Source: Carpediemonas membranifera
Lineage: Eukaryota > Fornicata
Assembly: GCA_019828565.1 (NCBI GenBank)
Contig: JAHDYR010000005.1
Coordinates: forward strand, 682,001-746,000
Reading direction: 5' to 3'
DNA: 64,000 bases
Every line of letters begins with the position of its first letter. The first letter of the stretch is position 1. Made by a program: the position numbers and the translations under genes. The notes below the pieces were generated by a model. That model saw only the letters and a list, made by a program, of their open reading frames with translations, made no database searches and had not been told where the DNA came from. Positions 9,846 through 19,242 of the stretch are shown here, one piece after another.

Positions 9846-11995
9846 GAAAGAAAGAAAGAAATTTATGGTGCTTGGATTCTGACCCCGGACTGAGCTTGTT
9901 TCCCGTTGTCTTGGAGCTGAGTGCCCCGGGGTACTGCCTATTTCCCGTGGCAAACTGGTCAGCAGCGTTTGCCTTGGGCTTTCGGTGCTACTGTCTCCGC
10001 GGAAAGCCGATTCCAATCGCCCCAGAGGCCCTGCGGCCATCTCCGTGCAAATATGCTTTCCTGTCTCCCTGAAAGTCCGGCAACTATCCGGGGAGCCTGG
10101 GGGTCTGTCCTCGGGGCATTGACAGGCAGGATCGTCCTGCAGAACCTTGACTATGACACTCCTTGCTTCCCCTGCAGTCCTTGTAGAGCCGTTCAGCCAC
10201 GGCACCCTCTCGTCTGTCCGGTTCCCCAATTCCATGCCCCCTCGACTCTGTTAAGAAGCCTACCCGAAGGCGGGGAAAGTGACTAAGTCCATGCTGTCTA
10301 CCCCGGTTAGGTGGCGTGGGTCAGCGGCAGCCCCAGGCACTAGGCCTGGTTGTCCTGTTACCCCTTACAACATTTCGCTTGCACTACATGTCCTTGGTTT
10401 CCCATGTCGTTAACAAGGGCGGCAGGGGCACCTGTGCCCCTCCGACCCCCGTGGCCAGTCCCTGCAGTTTCCTTGGGGTCCCAACGAGTGGTGCAACCAT
10501 ATGAATATGGATTTCCTTGACCTTATCCTTGCTCTGTCCTTGTTGCATGTCCTTTCTTTCTTATTTCTGGTCTGTCCTTCCTGTTATTTCCTTGCAGTCG
10601 TTCCTTCCCTTGCTTTGGTTCCTGGCTACCGGGATACGTGGGGCCTTTCCTCACTGATCCCAGGAGCTTAGCACCAGCGAGGGTGGTCCATGGCTGATTC
10701 CTTGTCCATCCCTTCCCGGTCCTGGAGTCAGGGGTTCATGACATGCTTCTATTCCACCTTGAAGCTGTTGTAAACCTTTGCCAGTTCCCGTAGTCCTGCC
10801 GTGAGGCCTTCCCAAATGTCCTCCGAGCCCCATATTATTAGTTGCTGTAATTCTAGGATGGGTCTTTCCTGGTACCATTCGCCCTGGGGGCCCTGCCTTA
10901 CTTCCAAGTCCTTAGTTTTGTGCTTCGCTGCTGTCCACAGCTTTGTCCAAGCTTCTCCCCTGTCTACTGCCGGGCATTCACAGATTATGTGCGCTGCCGA
11001 TCCTAGCCTCTGGCCCTCTGCCCACTCCCCTGATCATTTCCTGCTTCCTTGCTGGTCCTGGCTTTTCCCTAATGATCCTGTAGAACAGGCTCACCTCCGA
11101 CTCCTCCGAGCATAGGGGGCATAGTCTGCTAATTTCTCTCTTCAGGTCAGCGCCTTGGGCCAGCTCTGTGATGGCTCTCATAGGGCCCTCCCCTCTCTCT
11201 GCCGACGATGGGGATGGGCTGACATTGGCTGCAATGGATACAATTCTCTTCCATTCCGCCCTGCTTTGCCCCTTCCCAGCCTTTCGGTCTACCGTAGGCT
11301 TACCTTGCAGACACTTGCTTAATTTCCTTGTCCCCATGATTTCCATTAGTCCTAGTGCCGTACGGCTTTTGCACCGCTTCATCCACCCCCTCCTGATCGT
11401 TTCCATGCCATAATCCAGTAGCGCTGGTTTAGGGGCTCCCTCTCTGGTGCCCTCCAGTAGATGCTGCACTCTCTCCCTAGCTTCCCACATAACCGTGCCC
11501 CGCCCCCATTCTCTGTTTCTGACTGGTATATCCTGGTCCCTGTAGTTGACTATCCTTTTGACTGCCAGCCATTCCATGTGTGCCTGGAGGTCCACCCATC
11601 CATTCATCAGCCTCATGGCTGCGCCCCCTCCCGGTCCTGTTCCTGCCATGATTCCCTGCCAGTCATTCCAGATCCTTCTACCTCCCGGTGCGTTCCCCCA
11701 CACCTCGACTCCGAAGAGGATCCTGGGCCATATATATATTTCCAGTAGTAGCCTGCTCGCTAGTGCTGGCATGTTTGCCCTGGTCCACCCTGCCCATCTC
11801 ACCAGTCTCTTGTACCTTTCGCTCTGCTCCTGTTTCCGCCTTATGCAGGCCGACATAGGGTCCTTCCCACTTGCGATCCATAATCCCAGGTATCTCGCCT
11901 CCTTCTCTGGCAGTAGTGTTACCCCCTCGATCCTGACTAGGGCTGTTCTGTCCACGCTAATCATTACACTCTTCTGGGCGTTCACCCTCATTTCA
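9846..11995 (-). mobile_element. LINE-4: 5'-truncated non-LTR retrotransposon
   Basis: A 2.15-kb minus-strand copy that is nearly identical to the 3' end of LINE-3 (60930-63070). It contains the last ~415 codons of ORF2 and the whole 3' UTR, and ends in a short (TTTC)n tail (9846-9860 read on the minus strand). It is flanked by a perfect 16-bp duplication. 5' truncation plus target duplication is the classic outcome of target-primed reverse transcription. The near identity to LINE-3 indicates a recent insertion. Confidence 0.92.
10749..11995 (-). pseudogene. LINE-4 ORF2 C-terminal fragment
   Basis: Begins at EMRVNAQKSVMISVD, i.e. just after the RT FVDD motif of the LINE-3 protein, and runs to the same stop. 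It keeps the thumb/connection region and the C-terminal zinc cluster (LCPLCSEES…). One extra C near 11030 shifts the frame after KQEMIR, so the reading of the last ~90 codons is lost. Without the RT palm it cannot be active. Confidence 0.88.
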
Positions 11996-12011
11996 CGCTT
12001 CTTCAAAACCC
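11996..12011. repeat. Target-site duplication of LINE-4 (right copy)
   Basis: CGCTTCTTCAAAACCC, identical to 9830-9845. It marks the point of 5' truncation. Confidence 0.9.
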
Positions 12012-12800
12012 ACTTCACAACAAGCCAACATCACCCCAACGTCCTCCAGTGCCTCACTTCTAGCCAAATCGAGCACTTTCGCTTCACTTCAGGATGTGAG
12101 AGCCTGGAGACGGCATCGGACGACGAACTTTTGGACCTCATTAACCGATTATGTCGTCCCCGGACGTTAGCCGCAACCATCCGCGCCATTGACGCCCTTC
12201 AGCAAGACACGAAAGTCTCCACACTCGAAGGAGTCTCCAAACTCATCGCGGAGTTCCGCGAATGGCGCTCCCATGCCCAGAAGCTCCTCTCTGACACCGA
12301 AGACGCTGATGAAAGCGATTCAGAGAGTGACCCCGACATTCAGACCCTTAATGCCACACTTCAGAGCCAGAATGAGCGTCAGGACAACCCAGAACCCGAA
12401 AGCAAGAACCCGCCGCCCACTCAGACTCCGAGCGCCCACCGTGGTCTTGATAAGATCATTACGAAGCTCTTCTTCAAGGCCCTTCGCCCTAGATCTCTGT
12501 CCACCGCCGTCGAACGCGACTGGCAGCTGCAAGGCCGCCGCCACGGGTTCGAGAAGCTACTCTCAACGACCCGATCCAGGCTCATCGACGCCATCGACGC
12601 AAAGGAGGAGCACGGAGACATCATCGAGAATCTCTCAACGCTCTCCGTCAGCGCCCCCGTCACCAAGACGCCCGCCACTCGCCCGCCTAGAGGCCCTCCA
12701 GGCCCGTGCTCCTGCGGCAAGTGGCATTGGAAGTCTGACTGCCCTCAACGCACCCACAACACCAGAGTGGATGGTTCTTGGGTGAGGTCTCCAGTCCGAA

Positions 12801-13880
12801 ATCCAAGCACTTGGGAACCTTGAACGGACCAAGGAACCGAGGGGATAGCTTCGCCACGCGCACAGCGGGCGTTAGCAGCACATAGTCCCCAACGTGGACA
12901 TCCGGAACAGTATTCTCATCCTCTCCTCCCCTTCTGCGGAGGACGGACTCCTGGATGCTCCGAGCCTTCTCTCGGGCATGCTCAAGCCACTCGGCCAGCT
13001 CCTGCGTGTACTCATCCGCAGTATCCACGTCGATCAGCACCTCCGGCTGTATAGCTTCCAGGATCGTGCTCCGCGGGTTCCTGAACTCTCCGAAGGTAAG
13101 GGCGTGCGGCGATGTCCCAATCGCAGAGTGATAGCTGGTGTTGATCGTCTGCTGCACGTACGGCAAGCACTGAGGCCAGCGGCCATACGCGTCCCACTCC
13201 ATGCACAGCTCCCGCAGGCGCCGTACCACCTTCTGGTTACGGCGCTCACACAGGCCGTTCCCTTCCAGGTGATAGGCGAACGTCGTGCGGTGTTCTATAT
13301 CCAAGGGGCGCATGAGGAGGGCGAAGATCTCGTTGCAGAACTCCGTCCCTTGGTCGCTCAGCAGCTGACGAGGCGCGCCATAGCGCGCGATCCAGGCCGT
13401 GAGCAGGGCATCTGCGGCTGCTCTGGCGGTCTTCCTGGTGGACGGAACGATCTCGGTCCACCGAGTAAACTGGTCTACCATCACGAAGACGTACTTGGAG
13501 CCATCCTCGGCCTCCGGAGTAACCTTGACGGTGTCGATGCTGACTACCGTCGCCATCGTGGTCGCCACTGCCACCTTAAACTGCGGAGTGCCCTTCAGTT
13601 TCTGGCAAACGGGGCACTGGCGGATGTAGTCCGTCGTCTGGCGGTAGCATCCCTTCCAGGCGTAGCCGAGGTCCTTGATCCTCCTTATCGTCTCCTTGAT
13701 CCCACCGTGGCCCATCATAGGCCCGTGAACTCTTGCGAGGATCCACTGCTTGTCCTCTTCTGTCAGTTGGTCCTGTTCAGCTCTAATGCGCACAGCTTCC
13801 ACCCTGTGGTTCAATGGGTGTTGAACTTTTACTGAGGAGAAGACTCGACACAAAGGTGTCGAGGAGAAACTCCTTGACTA
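12801..13880 (-). pseudogene. Ty3-E integrase
   Basis: Zinc domain (HGPMMGHGG…CPVCQKLKG), then the integrase core: first Asp in VVSIDTVKVTP, second in LLSDQGTEFCNEIF, Glu in GNGLCERRNQKVV. A C-terminal GPF-type module (SPRFLGPFKV) is cut off at the junction with the antisense Ty3-C gag. The frame is the same as that of the RNase H part, separated by two adjacent stops (TAA, TAG) at 13878-13883. Confidence 0.82.
13844..13863. other. Short hairpin between the Ty3-E RNase H and integrase
   Basis: CTCGACAC and GTGTCGAG arms with a 4-base loop, flanked by GAGGAGAA on both sides and next to two stop codons. Meaning unknown. Confidence 0.4.
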
Positions 13881-14603
13881 TTAAATATAACGTAAATCTG
13901 TGTAACTTTGGGTAGGACCCACAGCCCTTGACATCAGCTCCTGGCGCTCCTGATCCAGCTCAGCGCGCTCCTCGTCTGTGAAGCTCGGTTCGTCGTCCTC
14001 ACGGTCCTCCTGGTCCTCGCTGCCGTCTTCCGGCTGCGATTCCGTCTCGTCGTCGTACTCCGGCTCAAACACGTCGCCCTCATCGTCCATGTAGAGGAAC
14101 GACGTGTCCTGCGCTAGAGGGTTCTTCGCATTGCGCCGGTGGCGCTCGACGGCGGCTACAAGTCGGCTTAACGTGTCGGCCACGTTGTTGGTCGCACCGT
14201 CTACGTGGACCACGTCGAAGTCAAATGCGCTGAGAAGCATCGCCCATCTCTCGATCTTGGGACTGGCGGACTCCTTGGTCCGAAAGCGCGTTAGGTTCTT
14301 GTGATCGGTCTCGACGATGAACCTCACGCCGCGTAGGAATCCCTCCCACTTCTTCAGGCCGTATACAATGGCCCAGGCCTCCTGTTCGCCTGTTGTCCAG
14401 CGGGACTCGGCAGGTGAGAAGGCCTTGCTGAAATAGGCCACTGGTCTCTCCTGGCCCTCGACGATGTTCAGCAGGGCTCCTCCGATGCCCTTGATGGACG
14501 CGTCGGTTCGGACCACGATGGGGTTGCTGTAGTCTATGAAGCGCAACAGTCCGGCTGTCTTAAGCGCCTCCTTGGTCGCCACGAACGCTTCTTCCTCCTC
14601 CTC
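13881..14603 (-). pseudogene. Ty3-E RNase H domain
   Basis: Contains VRTDASIKGIGGALL, GEQEAWAIVYGLKKW, FIVETDHKNLTRF and VDGATNNVADTLSRL, the four acidic motifs of Ty3 RNase H, followed by an acidic tail. It lies in frame with the RT part, separated by a TAA at 14607-14609. That codon sits where Ty3 proteins usually have a Trp (F-x-W-T-E-E). Confidence 0.82.
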
Positions 14604-14606
14604 GGT

Positions 14607-16682
14607 TTACTTGAACTTCGTCTTCGGGCTCGTCAGGGCCGACAGGGGTCGCGTGACCAGGGCTAAGTTCTTCACGAAGGGACGGTAGTACATGGCCATC
14701 CCCAAGAACGTTCTCAGGTCTCCCTGGTTCTTCGGCGTCGTGATATCCAGGATCGGCTGCAACCTCTTCTGGTCAAGGCGAACGCCCTCCGCCGAGATGA
14801 TGTGGCCGAGGTACTCTATCTCCCTCAGACCGATCCGGCACTTCTTCCGATTGAGCTTGAGGCCCAACTCCTCGATGCGTGTCAGCACCATGTCCAGGTT
14901 CGTCCTGAACTCGTCCTCTGAAGCTCCGAACACCATGATATCGTCCTGGAAGACGACGCAGACCTTATAGAGGAGGTCGCAAATCGCGTCTTGCAGAACT
15001 GACTGGAAGAAGGCGGGTCCATTAGTGGGGCCAAATGGCATTCTTGTGAACTCGAATAGGCCATCGTGAGTCACGAACGCCGTCTTGGGCTCGTCGCCCT
15101 TGCGCATGCCGACCTGCCAGTACCCCGACTTCAGGTCGAGGGAGCCGAAGAACTCCTTCCCCTGCATGCACTGGAGGATTGCCTCGACTCGTTGTAGCGG
15201 CATGGCCATGCGCCGCGTGTTGTCGTTAAGAGCCCGGTAGTCGACGCACAGCCGGTGGGTCCCGTCCTTCTTCTTGACTAAGACTATACCGCTGGCGTAC
15301 GGGCTGCGGCTCTTGCGAATGATGCCTTGACGAAGCATCTCCTTGACCTGATCGGACACCATGCTCCTGAGCGGGGGGCTGAGGAATCTCGGGGCATGGT
15401 GGTGGACCTTCTCCTCATCGATGAGGTCGATAGGGAACGGGCGCAAGCGGGCTGGTTCGGCAGGCAAGTCGTCGCCTCCGAACGCCTTTGGGTGAGCCGC
15501 CACTGTGGCCGCAAAGGCCGGGTGCACCAGTTCCTCCGACTCTTCGACGGTCTCATCCACCGTCGGGATGTCGTAAGCGGCCCCCTCAAGGGTCGCGACG
15601 GATCCGGGCTGGGGCGCCGTAATGTCGAACAACCCCACCCGATCAATGTCGGGGAACCCGACGAGGACGTGTCTCGTCCAGCTGGCGACCTTCGCCCGGG
15701 TACGGAACGAGATCGTTCTGTGAATGTACCCCGGGCGCGGGTGAATGGTCAGCCAGATGTCAACCTCCTCCGTTGAGGTGACTTCGCCACCATAGGTCTG
15801 TATGGTGTAGGGCTCGGCCAGGGGTGTCCTCAGAGTCCCCTCGGGGATCATCGACTCTGGGACCAGAGTCTCCGTGGACATAGAGTCCACCCCCACCCGG
15901 GTGAGCGGGACTCCCTCCCCGTAGCGCGTGACGGACATCCGGCCCGTGGTAATCAACAGATTATCGCGCGGTCTTGTTTCGTCCACGGCCTTTTCGTTGC
16001 CGATCGTTGCATGCACTGCGCCCCTTCGGTGTACTTTGCCGTCCTCTCCACGGTACCAACCGTCTAGAAGGGTCTTGGCGCTACAGTCGGCGCATCGGTG
16101 TCCTTCCTGGCCGCAAGCGAAGCACTTGCCGTCCATGCTCTTCGAGGATCCTCCCTTTCGAGCCGGTTTGCGCTCCTTCGCGAAAGATCTGTCTTTCTCC
16201 TGCTTGGTATCGGTTCCAGCTGGTCTGGCCGTGCCGGCATCTCGGTTTGACGACAGACCGTCCTTAGTCCGGGGCTGCTGCATGCCTAGGTCCTTGGCCT
16301 TGCGCAGCGTGTCCGCAGCCTCGTCGAAGATCTCCGCAACGGCTGCGAGGAAGTCTTCAACGCTCTCCGGATGCGGCTTCAGGTGCCGCTTCACCTGCCG
16401 TTGCAGGGAGCCTGCGGGTACCGTCCGCGTGAAGAGCTTGCACGTCTCCTGGGTGTCAGGCTGGTATTCGCCAAGTTGCGAGAACACCTGCAGGAACCTG
16501 ACGACCTGATCGTTGAACGCGTCGTCCACATCCAGGTCCGCCCGCCACTTGACCGCAAGCAGGCGATCCTCGGCTGCCTCGACGGAGTGGGGTTGGACCA
16601 GCTTCTCGAGTACCGGTCGGGCTTTGGTGTCATCCAGTGCGTCCGACAGTTTCAGTTTGGCCCTGACCCGCAAGGCGTTACC
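14607..16682 (-). pseudogene. Ty3-E gag (C-terminal), protease and reverse transcriptase
   Basis: About 690 codons. A helical gag fragment; zinc knuckle CFACGQEGHRCADC (CCHC); a retropepsin-like region whose active site reads GVDSMSTETLV (Asp-Ser-Met rather than DTG/DSG); and an RT with HRLCVDYRALNDNT, FGSLDLKSGYWQVG, TRMPFGPTNGPAFFQ and VVFQDDIMVFG. The YxDD box is thus F-Q-D-D. The N terminus of gag is missing at the LINE-5 junction. The frame closes at the premature TAA at 14607. Confidence 0.85.
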
Positions 16683-17706
16683 CAGTCCGCCATCGAATTC
16701 AGCTAAGTCGAAAGACTATGTTCGGGGATGGATAAAAGGCCAACGGCCTGTCCCAGTAAACTGGTACAGCGCCCCCATCAGCTCAGAAGGAGCGGCCTCA
16801 GCTTCCTGTCCGCCAAACTCAAAGGTGCATTCATGGATCTCCGCCGGGCGCGAGTGGGAGCCACGCCCAACACAGAGACACTATAAGAGGATAATGAACA
16901 GAGATTTAACAGAGAAAGCAGGGAAAACCACAGAGAACACCGAGAAGCCGCGACCACTTTTGGTTTTTGGCATGTTCACGGTGAAGGAGGAGTGATCAAG
17001 CAGAGGCACAGAGACCAAAGATAGCCCTCATGCAGGCACTACCTGGAGTGAAGTCAGTCCTAAAATCCCGAGACCACCCAGCGAGAAAATCAGCGTGCAT
17101 TTTTGGACAGTGCGCCATTTCGCCGTAACGCAGTTTACGGCCGAACCAGAGAAAAAGAAGAAAACTGAGACCCCTACACAGTTGCAGGAGCCGCACAAGG
17201 CCACGCTGACCGATTTTCAGGACGATACATTAGCCAACTTTTTTTCATGCAGGCGAAAATGGCAACGAAGAATCGCAGCAAAAGTATCAGAGAATTACAG
17301 AGAAACAAACAGTGACCGCAGATAACGAACATATTTATAGTAAGCAACCATATGACCAACATAGACCATCCGGGAAGCTTTCAGAGACAGTGCATCGACG
17401 AACATCCTGAGACCAAATGCAGATATGCCTCAAAGGTATGCAGAGACCAAAGCAAACAGCAACATACAAATACTAACAGCACCTCCAGCAGATTCAGCAG
17501 CGTGCATGGACCACAGCGGCCACACTAGACCGACAGTTTTGCCTTTCAGAGGCTGAGACCAGACAACAACAGCACATCAAGAGCAGAGACCGAGCAGAGA
17601 TCAGAGAATACCAGGGGCAGGTGAGGGTGGCCGGGCAGTCCACGGATGAGAAGGCCCCCCCCTGCCGCCGCCGACACACCCCTGTACCAGCAGAGGTACC
17701 TAGAAG
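16683..17706 (+). mobile_element. LINE-5: 5' end of a LINE (5' UTR and start of ORF1)
   Basis: 16683-17260 is a close copy of the LINE-2 5' UTR (51268-51858, opposite strand), starting at the same CAGTCCGCCATCG. It reaches a start ATGCAGGCG comparable to the ATGCAGGTA of LINE-2 ORF1, but the frame stops after ~22 codons. The next ~400 bases are rich in CAGAGACC motifs like LINE-2 ORF1 yet carry no long frame. It ends at the Ty3-1 LTR. A LINE piece that keeps only its 5' end must have been cut by a later event, here probably the Ty3-1 insertion. Confidence 0.75.
16894..16995 (+). CDS. Conserved upstream ORF in the LINE 5' UTR (LINE-5 copy)
   Basis: ATG to TGA, 33 codons, starting MNRDLTEKAGKTTENTEKPR. 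The LINE-2 copy (51543-51644) has the same start, stop and length with one residue changed. It lies ~225 bases upstream of the ORF1 start. A role in translation control is only a guess, since the whole 5' UTR is well conserved between the two copies. Confidence 0.35.
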   Translation: MNRDLTEKAGKTTENTEKPRPLLVFGMFTVKEE

Positions 17707-17755
17707 TGCAGTTTATGTAAACACATCCATTCTCTTCACGCTTAGGGCTCCCACA
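17707..17755 (+). repeat. Ty3-1 5' LTR (about 49 bp)
   Basis: Starts TGCAGTTTATGTAAAC and ends CTCCCACA, with TG…CA termini. The 3' end resembles the 50-bp Ty3-2 LTR (ends CGCCACA) and the start resembles the Ty3-C leader. Without its 3' partner the left border is a best guess. Confidence 0.5.
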
Positions 17756-17766
17756 GTTATAACTGT
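17753..17766 (+). promoter_or_regulatory. Palindrome at the Ty3-1 primer-binding position
   Basis: ACAGTTATAACTGT, a perfect 14-bp palindrome spanning the LTR end and the first internal bases. The gag ATG follows at 17772. Confidence 0.6.
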
Positions 17767-17771
17767 AACAA

Positions 17772-18287
17772 ATGGACGTCCACATAACACTCCCAAAGTG
17801 TGAAGAGACAGGGTACGAAGCTATTAGGAAGTTCCAGCACGATTTCCGCCTCGCCAAAACAGTCCATCCGGCGCTTAAGGCATTCCTCTGCCTTTCGCTC
17901 CAGGTAACCGACGAACTACGCTTCAGGTTTGATGTAGAGCCTGAATCCATGTCCGACGACGACATCTTTAGCCATCTCTTCCAACTATCTCGGCCACTCG
18001 ACGCTACGCTCGCTTTACAAGCACTACAACGTCTCTCCTTCCCATCTGGAACCGACAGAGACTTCATCCACAACCTGGGGCTGTTCAACGCCCGGTTCAA
18101 GCACGCAGTGGGCCAGATTTTTGAGTTCGAGCAAGAATTCCTGAGGGAGGAGAAGGACGGCAAGGTGTCTGCGGACCTCACTCCAACCGCGAAGGGTTAC
18201 CATCGACTCGCGGTGGACGCGTACGTCGCCTGCCTGAAGCAAGCGAAGGCGGTCTCCGCCGCCAACGTCGCCCGCGACCTCGAACAT
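17772..18287 (+). pseudogene. Ty3-1 gag, N-terminal part
   Basis: Begins MDVHITLPKCEETGYEAIRK and encodes 172 helical residues (capsid-like), stopping at ARDLEH where the TIR element enters. The open frame continues by chance into the terminal repeat. It rejoins at 29593 as EVVLTLKSIKRKTDEV in frame once one AT is removed. Confidence 0.75.
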
Positions 18288-18334
18288 ACTGTAAGAATGG
18301 CTAGAGTCTCCCGGGAGATACTCTGGAGATACTC
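18288..18334 (+). repeat. Left terminal inverted repeat of the 11.3-kb element
   Basis: Starts ACTGTAAGAATGGCTAGAGT, contains the palindrome TCTCCCGGGAGA and two tandem GGAGATACTC-like units. Matches the right end in 46 of 47 positions (T/C difference at 18322). Confidence 0.92.
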
Positions 18335-19181
18335 ATGTGTCAACGCTGGTCAAACCTCGCGATCCAGGCGATCTCAGGCACCTCCAGAACATCTAGAAGG
18401 TAGTTATAGAAGCATAAAAGACATGTCTGGCGTCTTGAAGTATCACATGGTGTCAGTGTTGATAAAAGAGGATAACGCATTTTATGTTGTAAATGTGAAG
18501 TGCTCGTTCGAACATGGGATCTTAACAGCGGTGTTTTATAGCTAATAGCAATGCCCTCTGAAGTTTTCAGCCTCCAGTATCTTCTACTTCCGTATGAATT
18601 AATGATTGAATCAGAGATTGAGAAAATGAAGACTTCCCCACAAAAACCAAACATGGGGGGATAATCCATGGGGGTCAAGTACTATCCGTACATACTCAGG
18701 TTCTGTGGGGAAGTCTTCATTTTCTCGCATTCGAAAAATCTGCAAAATTTTATCAACGATGAGATGGTCTTGGAAGATTGTGCTAACAACAGAGGTGTAA
18801 CTAGATCAACAAAGGATCATGGAACCCTTGGTTTGTCCTAACGCCCGAAACAGTGCCCAAAGAGCTCGTGACACAGGTGAACGCCAGAAAGAAATGAAGT
18901 TGCTCAGAGTGTACACCATATTGTCCTAGTTCCAATACTTTTTACCATTTTCTTCCAGCTGCTTTCGTTGGCGAGTTTCATTTTTTCTTACCGTTACTTC
19001 CGCAGTATCTTGCAAGATTCAGGGGGAAATTCAAATTCACTTTTCCTTTGAGGGCAAAGCAGAATTGCGCAATAACGCATCAATGGGTATGAGAAGCATA
19101 GAATACGTATAAAACTCAGTGTAGTTGCTGCTCACAACTTTTTGGAGGAAACAGAGCAGCGGAAGCCCCAAACCAAAAATC
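18335..19181. other. Left subterminal region of the 11.3-kb element
   Basis: About 850 bases without a convincing gene. It holds a long inverted repeat (18620-18726). Short ATG frames exist, e.g. 40 codons from 18423 and ~36 codons from about 18817 with a basic stretch, but nothing supports them. Confidence 0.5.
18620..18726. repeat. Perfect 23-bp inverted repeat with a 61-bp spacer
   Basis: Arms 18620-18642 (GAGAAAATGAAGACTTCCCC…) and 18704-18726 are exact reverse complements. Could be a stem-loop, a small MITE or a binding site. Confidence 0.85.
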
Positions 19182-19217
19182 TTTCACAAACTCTTGTGAA
19201 ACTTGTGAAATGTGAAA
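19182..19217. promoter_or_regulatory. TTTCACA/TGTGAAA cluster upstream of the transposase-like gene
   Basis: TTTCACA at 19182, TTGTGAAA at 19194 and 19203, TGTGAAA at 19211; ATG follows at 19243. The same cluster recurs at 21884-21920 and 29470-29506. Confidence 0.6.
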
Positions 19218-19242
19218 GTGACTTCAGCAAAAATTCCTGAGC

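Larger units (their letters stand above)
9758..12800 (+). pseudogene. Ty3-C gag, interrupted by a LINE
   Basis: Starts at the ATG at 9758 (MLNPQQPTLSQFTLEEARQF) and runs to 9845, is broken by LINE-4, and resumes in the same codon position at 12011. The second part (to about 12800) encodes a helical capsid-like region (DDELLDLINRLCRPRTL…), an acidic linker (DEDADESDSESDPD-like) and a zinc knuckle CSCGKWHWKSDC. It then runs into the end of Ty3-E; no protease or RT follows. It codes a structural protein that would form the particle. The left and right halves fit exactly when the LINE and one copy of its target duplication are ignored. Confidence 0.7.
12801..16682 (-). mobile_element. Ty3-E: truncated Ty3/Gypsy element
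   Basis: Minus-strand gag (C-terminal part), protease, RT, RNase H and integrase in Ty3 order. Both ends are missing: the gag N terminus is cut at 16682 by the LINE-5 5' end, and the integrase C terminus is cut near 12801 where Ty3-C gag begins. No LTR is visible. At least three in-frame stops make it inactive. Confidence 0.82.

Noticed and set aside
11546-12000. Apparent fusion of gag C to an upstream coding region
   Set aside because: The upstream part is antisense of LINE-4 ORF2 and is open by chance.
18287-18288. TA target duplication (mariner-like)
   Set aside because: The ends CATAC…GTATG allow TA as well as AT, but only AT restores the gag frame; TA gives a stop codon within a few codons.
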